A DNA stretch of 9,785 nt, taken from assembly GCA_017398165.1 (NCBI GenBank), contig JAFQHB010000034.1, positions 1-9,785 of the forward strand, given 5' to 3'. This DNA is from Bacillota bacterium (GTDB lineage: Bacteria; Bacillota; Dehalobacteriia; UBA4068; UBA4997). The notes under the pieces are model-generated. The model had not been told where the DNA came from and searched no databases. It worked only from the letters and a program-made list of their open reading frames with translations. The position numbers were made by a program, and so were the translations under genes. Position 1 is the stretch's first letter. Each line of letters opens with the position of its first letter. Positions 1 through 6,261 of the stretch are shown here, one piece after another.

Positions 1-1
1 C

Positions 2-1351
2 GTTTGCATCCACAGCCTGACAAATCGCACCAACACGGGTCACTACATCATCCTTCTTATCAGCGTCATTCTTGCTATACTTGCCAATCTGCTCAGCCTC
101 AATCGCTACCTCATATGCCTCGATACCGTCTGCATCATAATCATAGGCATACAGCACGTCATACTGCGGATCTTCATTATCACCCTTGCCGACATAATCC
201 CACAGATAATAGGTATCATCACCATAAAACTGCACCACAGTACCATCAGCGCCCTCGCCGTAATACTCCAGATAACCAAACATCGTCTCGGCCTTGGCAC
301 CGTAATCACCGATCACCAGCCCGACCACGGTATTACCCGAGAGTACATACTGCAGCGGCGCCTGATAGCGCGAGGAGCGCAGGCTGGCTACATAAATGCT
401 GTCAATGACTTTCTCGGCCGCAATCGAGCTGACACCGCCGGCGCTGTTCATCAGCAGCACATCGGCATCATCACTGATGGTATATTTCTTACCGCCCAGG
501 GTGATCTTGCCGTCAGCGATCATAGCATCCGGCAGCGCGTTGACCTTGATATCCTCGCGGGAGATCTTCAGCAGCATCCCGGCGGCATTGGCCTGATAAT
601 TGATCATCATACCGTCGCAAAGCTCACCGATATCATCGCTCCATTCGCAGTCCTCAGCGATTTTCCAGGTCTTCTGGCCACTCTCAAAGCTGTACATAGT
701 GACATTATGCCCATTCAGTGCGGTAATCAGACCAAAATCATCCACCGCTACCTCCGGGTCGGTCACCGCTTCCTCGGCCAGCGGCAGCTTCAGCATAGTC
801 GCCGTCAGCGTCGCCGCATCGGCACGGCTGCATTCGCCTGCGGTCAGGCTTCCCTCATACAGGCCGATCTCACGCGCCTTGTTCAGGTAATTATTCGGCC
901 AGGTACCGCCCAGCTCTGCATCATCATAGCCCAATACACGCATCAGCACCGTCACGACCTCACTCCGGCTGATGACGTCATTCGGACGGAATGTCCCCTC
1001 GGCATCACCCTGCATCAGCCCCAGCGATACCGCACCCGAGATATGGCTGACATACCAGCCATCCCGCACCACGTCAGAGAATTTCAGTTCAGCGGCAGTC
1101 TCCGGCACCAAAGCACCGGTGCGCTCCTGCATCGCCAGACCGGCAATTTTGGCAAACTCGGCACGGCTCAGGCTATCCTCCGGGCGGAAAGTACCGTCAA
1201 TATAGCCCTCAATGATCTTCAGATCAGAAAGCTCCCGAATGGCCTGCTGTTCGGCGTCGGACAGACCGCTTACGTCGCTGTAGGCATAAGCAGCACTGCC
1301 CATAGCAAAACAACATACCATCGTCAACAAAGCTGCTGCAAATTTTTTCAT
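2..1351 (-). CDS. Exported SLH-domain protein, C-terminus cut by window edge
   Basis: The reading frame is open for 450 codons without a stop and leaves the window at the left edge, so only the N-terminal part is seen. The start is an ATG at 1349-1351 preceded by GAGGTGAG. Residues 1-23 form a signal peptide (MKKF, hydrophobic core, AYA before the mature Tyr24). Two S-layer homology domains follow, at about 24-75 and 91-142, each with the F/YSDV opening, GTFRP, and the TRAE-like motif as SRAE (62-65) and SRSE (128-131). A weaker third repeat with SRAD lies near 150-190. SLH domains bind cell-wall polymers and hold proteins at the surface; in Negativicutes they tether outer-membrane proteins to peptidoglycan. 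The part after residue 190 is acidic, rich in Asp, Gly and Tyr, looks beta-rich, and I do not recognise its function. It lies downstream of the LCP/glycosyltransferase operon on the same strand. Confidence 0.9.
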   Translation of the reverse strand, partial: MKKFAAALLTMVCCFAMGSAAYAYSDVSGLSDAEQQAIRELSDLKIIEGYIDGTFRPEDSLSRAEFAKIAGLAMQERTGALVPETAAELKFSDVVRDGWYVSHISGAVSLGLMQGDAEGTFRPNDVISRSEVVTVLMRVLGYDDAELGGTWPNNYLNKAREIGLYEGSLTAGECSRADAATLTATMLKLPLAEEAVTDPEVAVDDFGLITALNGHNVTMYSFESGQKTWKIAEDCEWSDDIGELCDGMMINYQANAAGMLLKISREDIKVNALPDAMIADGKITLGGKKYTISDDADVLLMNSAGGVSSIAAEKVIDSIYVASLRSSRYQAPLQYVLSGNTVVGLVIGDYGAKAETMFGYLEYYGEGADGTVVQFYGDDTYYLWDYVGKGDNEDPQYDVLYAYDYDADGIEAYEVAIEAEQIGKYSKNDADKKDDVVTRVGAICQAVDAN

Positions 1352-1599
1352 AAAATCTCACCTCTTTTAATTATTCGACACTGTCACATTTGTGATAAAC
1401 CCACCCACAGAATTCCTCTAATCCCCACGCGCGCCAACGGCCGGTCACCGGGCACACACAGGTCAAAATCACAGGATGGAGCGACGCCCCAAACGCCGCG
1501 TGACACAATATAATAGCATACCAAATGTTGCTGCTACATCATAATTACAGCCCCGGAGGGCGTAAACTTTCACTTTTGCGGTATGATACCCCGATCGTC
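1352..1599. other. Intergenic region upstream of the SLH gene
   Basis: This 248-bp gap separates the stop of the TagA-like gene from the SLH gene start. I found no convincing rho-independent terminator for the upstream operon. On the minus strand a TGC-TATTAT extended -10 lies near 1510-1520 but has no good -35. A TTATCA-17-AATAAT pair also occurs, but it sits almost on the ribosome binding site. Short palindromes are present (TCACA-TT-TGTGA at 1384-1395; GGTATGATACC at 1580-1590), with no recognisable regulator match. Confidence 0.4.
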
Positions 1600-2397
1600 C
1601 TATTTACCGCGGACTTTTTTCTTGGGCTGGGGCTGATTCTCAGCCGCCAGCATCTTCTTGCGCCGCGCCTCACGATTCACCAGCAATACGAATTTCGGCA
1701 GTGCCATCATTCGCTTGTACCGCCAGGGCTCCTTCAGCAAACGCCACAGCCACTCAATACCCATCTTCTGGAAGGCCTTGGGCGCACGCTGCAAATTCCC
1801 GGAGATAACGTCAAAACAACCGCCCACACCAATAGCCAGCGGTACCCGCAGCTTGCTCTTATTCTCAGTTATCCAGAATTCCTGCCGCGGCGCACCCAGC
1901 CCGACGAAAAGAATATCCGGCTTCTTCTCATTGATCTCACCGATGACCCAGGCCTGCTCCTCCGGGGTAAAGTAGCCATCGTGCCAGCCGACGACCTGCG
2001 TACCGTATTGTTCGATCAGGTTTTGGGCCGCAGCCTCGGCCACGCCGGGGGCAGCCCCCAGCAGATATACCTTCCACCCACAGGAAGAACTGCGTCTGCA
2101 CAGCTCGGTCATCAGGTCGATGCCAGTCACCCGCTCGATCTTCTGCCCGCACAGTTTGTCCGCCGCCAGCACGATACCGCTGCCGTCCGCCGTCACCAGA
2201 GCAGCGTTGTTGATGACCTCCATCAGCTTCGGCTCGGTTTGCGCGCGGTATAATATCTCCGCATTCAGCGTCACTATATGATGCAGCCGGTCAGTCTCCT
2301 CCCGGCGTCCTACATCGATATACGCCGCCAGCGCACAGACGGTCTCCACCATATCCATATCGCTGATTTTGGCGCCCAGAATATCCATTGTACCCAT
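1600..2397 (-). CDS. WecG/TagA/CpsF family glycosyltransferase
   Basis: This 265-residue protein has the full motif set of the GT26 family, which transfers a sugar (ManNAc or ManNAcA in the best-known members) from a UDP donor to an undecaprenyl-diphosphate-linked acceptor on the inner face of the membrane. Visible motifs are TLN at 43-45, VTADG at 68-72 with the presumed catalytic Asp71, GLGAPRQEFW at 166-175, GVGGCFDVISG at 190-200, and the C-terminal RAP...GIEWLWRLLKEPWR segment (204-226), which in TagA is the membrane-associating appendage. The tail is very basic (KKKVRGK end). The ATG at 2395-2397 is 6 nt after the stop of the LCP gene, and its GGAGG lies inside the last LCP codons, so translation is probably coupled. 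TagA proper makes the wall teichoic acid linkage unit, but the acceptor polymer here is unknown, so I give no symbol. Confidence 0.92.
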   Translation of the reverse strand: MGTMDILGAKISDMDMVETVCALAAYIDVGRREETDRLHHIVTLNAEILYRAQTEPKLMEVINNAALVTADGSGIVLAADKLCGQKIERVTGIDLMTELCRRSSSCGWKVYLLGAAPGVAEAAAQNLIEQYGTQVVGWHDGYFTPEEQAWVIGEINEKKPDILFVGLGAPRQEFWITENKSKLRVPLAIGVGGCFDVISGNLQRAPKAFQKMGIEWLWRLLKEPWRYKRMMALPKFVLLVNREARRKKMLAAENQPQPKKKVRGK

Positions 2398-2403
2398 AAA
2401 TGC

Positions 2404-3441
2404 CTATGCCTCCGGCCCGGCCTGCGGCTCCGGCTCAGGCTCGTTGTTCAAAGTAAAGTTCTTCATCTGCTCCACCAGCGCCGCTGTCTGATTGGGGAAA
2501 TACTCCCAATAGCTGATACCGCTTATGTAGGCGTCATGCCCCGGCAGTTTGTCAGAGTTAAATTCCACCGCGGCAAAATCCTTGTAAATATTGATCAGCC
2601 CCACCATTTCTTCCAGCGTGAAGTCGGTATGGACAGCCTCATTGATGGTGCCGACCAACTGCGGCAGCTTGAATATCGTGCCGGTAGACATCACCTGCTC
2701 GATAGTGGCCTTGATGAATTTCTGCTGCCGCTCCACACGGCCGATATCCGCCGTAGCCGTGCCGCGCCAACGCACATATGCCAGCGCATCGTGTCCGTCC
2801 AGCTTCTGCTGGCCGGGCTGCAGGTCAATATTCTCCTCCGGCTTATACATACGCTGCTCCACATTATAATCAATGCCGCCCAGCGCATCAATTATCCCGG
2901 CGAAGCCCTCAAAATCCACCTGCACGTAGCGGTCGATCTCCACATCCAGGAAGTTCTCTATCGTCTTGCGCGTCAGCGACATCCCGCCGTAAGCATAAGC
3001 GTGGTTGATTTTGGTCGTGCCGCGCCCCTCGGCCAGCGCCACCCGTGTATCACGCGGTATCGAAAGCAGATTGACCGCACCCTCATTCAGGTTGACGAAT
3101 GCCAGCATTATGGTATCCGACCGGCCGGAGCTCTCGCCGTCACGCATATCACAACCCAGCAACAGCAGCGTCATCACGCCGTCCTCGCCCAGATAATCCT
3201 TCATCGCGGCCAGCGCCGCCTCTTTATCGGCAAAATAATTGTCCGACGTCACATAAGGAACGGTGATGGGATTTTCCTGCTGGCACGAAGCCCAAAAACC
3301 CAGATAAAAACCACCCAGCACCATCATCAGCAGCACGATGGCAAACCACCAGCGCGCCTGCGCTGACAAAAATCCGAAACGTCGATACCAAAAGCTCTCG
3401 CCCTGCCAAAAGGACTGCTGCTCTTCTTTTTCCATATCCAT
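2404..3441 (-). CDS. LytR-CpsA-Psr (LCP) family cell-wall polymer ligase
   Basis: LCP proteins sit in the membrane with the catalytic domain outside and move undecaprenyl-diphosphate-linked glycopolymers onto peptidoglycan or other acceptors. The 345-residue protein has a short cytoplasmic N-terminus, one membrane helix at about 31-52, and an LCP domain from about 88 to 245. Diagnostic motifs are LLLGCD (93-98), GRSDTIML (106-113), SIPRDTRV (127-134; its Arg and Asp bind the pyrophosphate), KINHAYAYGG (144-153), the FEGFAGIIDALGGI block (177-190), and ALAYVRWR...DIGRVERQQ (219-240). The tail is Glu/Pro-rich. The ATG at 3439-3441 has GGGAGA 9 nt upstream. It is the first gene of an operon with the TagA-like enzyme, a sensible pair: one builds the lipid-linked polymer, the other attaches it. 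Confidence 0.95.
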   Translation of the reverse strand: MDMEKEEQQSFWQGESFWYRRFGFLSAQARWWFAIVLLMMVLGGFYLGFWASCQQENPITVPYVTSDNYFADKEAALAAMKDYLGEDGVMTLLLLGCDMRDGESSGRSDTIMLAFVNLNEGAVNLLSIPRDTRVALAEGRGTTKINHAYAYGGMSLTRKTIENFLDVEIDRYVQVDFEGFAGIIDALGGIDYNVEQRMYKPEENIDLQPGQQKLDGHDALAYVRWRGTATADIGRVERQQKFIKATIEQVMSTGTIFKLPQLVGTINEAVHTDFTLEEMVGLINIYKDFAAVEFNSDKLPGHDAYISGISYWEYFPNQTAALVEQMKNFTLNNEPEPEPQAGPEA

Positions 3442-3568
3442 AAGAAACGCTCTCCCTTTCCAGGAATGCCCGGCATCCCCACACGATCACATCAGCCCGC
3501 CCCGGCCAACATCCATCCGCCGCCCAGGCTGCACATTACTGCCGTATTCCGCCAATAATTCGCCTTAT

Positions 3569-3597
3569 ATCATACCACACAGTGCTGTTTTTTTCAA
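3569..3597 (-). promoter_or_regulatory. Sigma-A-type promoter for the LCP operon
   Basis: On the minus strand TTGAAA (3592-3597) and TATGAT (3569-3574) are separated by exactly 17 bp, with TGG just before the -10 giving an extended -10. Predicted transcription begins near 3562, leaving a leader of about 120 nt before the LCP start codon. The region from here to the first gene shows no obvious riboswitch or terminator. Confidence 0.75.
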
Positions 3598-3674
3598 TAT
3601 CCCATTTTACAGAGCCGTATCAACCCTGGCAACTTATTCATACCGCCCCATATTTTATGCTCAACGATTTCAGA

Positions 3675-3703
3675 TTGAATTTTTTACGATTTTATGCTAA
3701 GAT
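3675..3703 (+). promoter_or_regulatory. Promoter of the restriction-modification gene
   Basis: TTGAAT (3675-3680) and TAAGAT (3698-3703) are 17 bp apart, with TGC before the -10 as an extended -10 element. Transcription would start near 3710, giving a short leader of about 30 nt. The Shine-Dalgarno AAGGAG (3724-3729) lies 10 nt before the ATG at 3740. The promoter diverges from that of the LCP operon about 80 bp away. No C-box-like operator pair was seen. Confidence 0.65.
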
Positions 3704-3739
3704 TATTTTGAAGAATTATGACTAAGGAGCCATTAAATT

Positions 3740-5563
3740 ATGTATACTTCGATTGAACTTTTTGCAGGTGCAGGCGGTCTTGCTCTGGGATTGGAACAAG
3801 CAGGATTTAGTCATATTGGGCTTGTTGAGTTCGATCGTGATGCAGCCAATACCCTTATCACAAACAGACCTCACTGGAATGTTTTATGCGAAGATATTGC
3901 TCTGACCGCCGAGCGTAATCTGGAAGAAGAATTCGGCATAAAAAAATACGAGCTTGATTTGCTCTCGGGCGGTGCTCCCTGCCAATCTTTTAGCTATGCC
4001 GGCAAAAGATTGGGCTTGCAGGATGTGCGCGGCACGATGTTTTATCATTACGCGACCTTCCTGCACAAGCTACAGCCCAAGATATTCCTGTTCGAAAACG
4101 TAAAAGGCCTGCTCTCGCACGATAGCGGCCGGACCTACAAAACCATTCTTGATATTTTTGAAGACGAGGGATATACAACATATCATAAAATACTGAACGC
4201 CTGGCATTATGGAGTTCCACAAAAACGAGAACGCCTGATAACCATCGGCATCAGAAACGACTTGGTAGATAAATGCACTTTTGAGTTTCCCTCCGAGCAC
4301 AGCTACAAACCTGTAGTACGCGACATCAAACTTGATACCGCTCCATCTGCTTCGGAATGTGCCAAATATTCTGATAGCAAAGCTGCTGTTTTTGCGCTTG
4401 TCCCCCCAGGTGGTTATTGGCGTGATATAGATCCGGCCATAGCCAAAGCATATATGAAGACCTGCTGGGATATGGGAGGCGGACGTACTGGCATTTTGCG
4501 CCGAATAGGCCTTGACGAGCCTTCCCTTGCCGTCCTCACCAACCCCGGAATGAAGCAAACAGACAGATGTCACCCTCTGGAAGTCAGGCCCTTTTCTTAC
4601 CGAGAGAATGCCCGTCTGCAAACCTTCCCTGATGACTGGGAATTCTGCGGTAAGCTATCCGAACGCTATAAACAAGTAGGCAACGCCGTACCTGTTAATT
4701 TAGCAAAAGAAATTGGTCTTTGCCTCAAATCAGCTTTAGATAAATTGCATTTGGAGGAATCACAAATGTGGCCATTATCCTTTATATCTGAAGAAGATTT
4801 CAGAAACCACGTTATTGCTACTATCGAAAAATATGGCGAAAAACTCGAATCCTATGACATAAAACGCTTCAACAGCAACATCGTTGACCCTATAAAGCTA
4901 ATTTTTGACAAAATGGTCTATCGTTCTTCCTGGGAAGAACTCATCCAAAATGAGATTTTTCGGCAGCGCGACAAATCAAATAATAACGACATCGGCTATT
5001 TCCACCAAAAGATATTTCAATATATAGCTAAATGCCATGTTCCTCCCAATGGCGAGGAAGGCGGATGGGATGTTATCTATACAGATCCTGCTGGTATTCA
5101 GCTTGCATCCGGTGATTGCGTACATACCGTTTACGTTGAAATGAAAAACAAACACAACACTATGAATTCATCAGCTGCCGGCAAAACTTATATAAAAATG
5201 CAAAGCCAGCTACTGCAAGATGATGATTGTGCTTGCTATTTGGTCGAAGCTATCGCCAAAAATTCGCAGGATATCAAGTGGGAAACGACCGTCGATAAAC
5301 GTAAGGTATCGCACCGGCTTATCCGTCGAGTCAGTTTGGATAAATTCTATGCTCTAGTCACCGGCCAGGAAGATGCTTTTTATCAGCTGTGCATAGTGCT
5401 ACCACAAGTGATAGAATCAGTAGTAGCCGACACCGATATACAAATACCTAATGACACTGTCATGCAAGAGCTGCAAGATATTGCCGCCTCACATGAAATC
5501 TCTATAGCGATGGCCGTCTATATGCTTGGCTTTTCCAGCTACAACGGCTTTAATAACATATAA
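3740..5563 (+). CDS. Fused C5-cytosine methyltransferase and Eco47II-type restriction endonuclease
   Basis: One 607-residue chain holds a complete type II restriction-modification pair. Residues 1-340 are a DNA (cytosine-5) methyltransferase: motif I ELFAGAGG (6-13), motif IV GGAPCQ with catalytic Cys81, motif VI ENV (119-121), motif VIII QKRER (161-165), a target-recognition region at about 175-283, motif IX ENARLQTFPDDW (289-300) and motif X GNAVP (314-318). Residues 343-607 match the Eco47II/Sau96I endonuclease family: NIVDPIKLIFD (380-390), DKSNNNDIGYFHQ (411-423), and a PD-(D/E)XK site formed by Asp444 and E467-M-K469, followed by NKHNTMNSS (470-478). Characterised family members cut GGNCC, so that is the likely target of both halves. 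In those systems the two enzymes are separate proteins. The gene is AT-richer than its neighbours, with its own promoter and terminator and no control-protein gene, as expected for a transferred cassette. Activity cannot be judged, but all key residues are present. Confidence 0.93.
   Translation: MYTSIELFAGAGGLALGLEQAGFSHIGLVEFDRDAANTLITNRPHWNVLCEDIALTAERNLEEEFGIKKYELDLLSGGAPCQSFSYAGKRLGLQDVRGTMFYHYATFLHKLQPKIFLFENVKGLLSHDSGRTYKTILDIFEDEGYTTYHKILNAWHYGVPQKRERLITIGIRNDLVDKCTFEFPSEHSYKPVVRDIKLDTAPSASECAKYSDSKAAVFALVPPGGYWRDIDPAIAKAYMKTCWDMGGGRTGILRRIGLDEPSLAVLTNPGMKQTDRCHPLEVRPFSYRENARLQTFPDDWEFCGKLSERYKQVGNAVPVNLAKEIGLCLKSALDKLHLEESQMWPLSFISEEDFRNHVIATIEKYGEKLESYDIKRFNSNIVDPIKLIFDKMVYRSSWEELIQNEIFRQRDKSNNNDIGYFHQKIFQYIAKCHVPPNGEEGGWDVIYTDPAGIQLASGDCVHTVYVEMKNKHNTMNSSAAGKTYIKMQSQLLQDDDCACYLVEAIAKNSQDIKWETTVDKRKVSHRLIRRVSLDKFYALVTGQEDAFYQLCIVLPQVIESVVADTDIQIPNDTVMQELQDIAASHEISIAMAVYMLGFSSYNGFNNI
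4753..4768 (+). promoter_or_regulatory. Internal ribosome binding site and in-frame ATG at the fusion junction
   Basis: GGAGG at 4753-4757 is followed after 8 nt by ATG at 4766-4768, which is codon 343 and in frame. The site falls precisely between the methyltransferase (last motif X helix around 319-333) and the endonuclease domain (family homology starts near FISEEDF, 348-354). Initiation here would give a 265-residue free endonuclease, which is in the size range I recall for stand-alone Sau96I/Eco47II enzymes. The SD is stronger than that of the full-length gene. It could be a relic of an ancestral two-gene layout or a working start. Confidence 0.6.
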
Positions 5564-5599
5564 AAAGGCTGGGAAGTGATCAAACTTCCCAGCCTTTTT
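5562..5599. terminator. Bidirectional rho-independent terminator
   Basis: A perfect 16-bp stem (5562-5577 with 5584-5599) encloses the loop GATCAA. The left arm begins with five A and the right arm ends with five T, so the hairpin has a U-tract when read from either strand. It ends the restriction-modification transcript (the TAA stop at 5561-5563 overlaps the stem) and also the convergent mreB-operon transcript, whose last stop is at 5625. Confidence 0.92.
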
Positions 5600-5624
5600 A
5601 TATTCTACACCAAAACGACCTGAT

Positions 5625-6209
5625 CTAATACAGCAGCGTCACCTGCTTGGCGGCATTATCCCATTTCAGCGCAAAGCCCAAATTCTCCGTCACCACACGC
5701 AGCGGCACAAAAGTCCGCCCGGCAGCCGCCTGAGGTGCAGCGTCTATCTTGCGGCTCTCCCCGTTTACCAGTATCTCCATACTGCCCAGCGTCAGCACGA
5801 TCTCGGTACCATCCCGCAGATACGTTACCTGCCTGTCCGCAGTATCCCAGGCAAATTCCGCCCCCAGAGCTTCGCCCAGCGCCCGCAGCGGCACCATTGT
5901 ACGTCCGCTTTCCGTCAGGTAGGGCGCAGCCTCCAGCGGCTTCTGCACACCGTCCTGCTCCAGCACGGTCTTGCCGATCCACATACGGATCACCAGCGTA
6001 TTGCCCAGACGCTTTTCTGCCGCATCCAGCCGCGCGCCCAGATCATCCTCTACCGCCGCCACCTCGGCCGCGATATACTGATCGACCCAGCTCTTAGTCA
6101 CCAGCGGATCCTGCCTGGAACCGGCCGCCGCGCCCAGACCCAGCAACAGCGCCAGCAGCAGCACCGCCAGCCGCAACAGCCGCCCTTTATACGTCTTTCC
6201 CGTTCTCAA
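5625..6209 (-). CDS. Exported protein with copper amine oxidase N-terminal-like domain
   Basis: The protein has a basic N-terminus and a leucine-rich signal peptide or anchor (about 11-29), a predicted helical linker (about 36-70, Ala/Glu/Asp-rich with a DPLVTKSWVDQ opening), and a C-terminal beta-rich domain of the copper amine oxidase N1-like family (about 72-194). That domain shows the typical pair of repeats, RTMVPLRALGEALG (103-116) and RTFVPLRVVTENLG (165-178), each followed by a W-D motif. No catalytic oxidase domain is present. In Firmicutes such modules occur in many secreted wall-associated proteins, probably as stalk or binding domains, so the name does not imply enzyme activity. 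The first usable codon is TTG at 6207-6209 with AAAGG 11 nt upstream; an in-frame stop lies just above it. A start a few codons downstream is possible. It follows mreB by 52 nt on the same strand without a terminator. Confidence 0.8.
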   Translation of the reverse strand: MRTGKTYKGRLLRLAVLLLALLLGLGAAAGSRQDPLVTKSWVDQYIAAEVAAVEDDLGARLDAAEKRLGNTLVIRMWIGKTVLEQDGVQKPLEAAPYLTESGRTMVPLRALGEALGAEFAWDTADRQVTYLRDGTEIVLTLGSMEILVNGESRKIDAAPQAAAGRTFVPLRVVTENLGFALKWDNAAKQVTLLY

Positions 6210-6261
6210 ACGCTCACCAGCCTTTCCGCGTCACCGCACCACTATACAGCATACTGCACAA

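Noticed and set aside
1384..1395. TCACA-TT-TGTGA palindrome as a CRP/FNR-type operator
   Set aside because: The half-sites are in the wrong order and spacing for TGTGA-N6-TCACA, and there is no promoter clearly tied to it.
707..1513. Plus-strand open frame of 268 codons opposite the SLH gene
   Set aside because: Antisense to the SLH coding frame, which has a signal peptide and clear domains; composition is Arg/His-rich and non-protein-like.
1525..2253. Plus-strand open frame of 242 codons opposite the TagA-like gene
   Set aside because: Antisense to a gene with a full GT26 motif set; no SD and no recognisable family.
2278..3366. Long open frame on the plus strand opposite the LCP gene (362 codons)
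   Set aside because: It is antisense to a gene with clear LCP motifs, has no ribosome binding site, and its product (His/Arg/Gln-rich) resembles no protein family; it is a by-product of GC-rich codon use.
3718..3756. Short ATG-initiated leader frame (12 codons) overlapping the restriction-modification start
   Set aside because: No SD of its own and it overlaps the AAGGAG used by the real gene; most likely chance.
3740..5563. Complete phage-defence island around the methyltransferase
   Set aside because: The flanking genes are ordinary envelope genes; no further defence gene, control protein, Vsr nuclease or mobility gene is present in the window.
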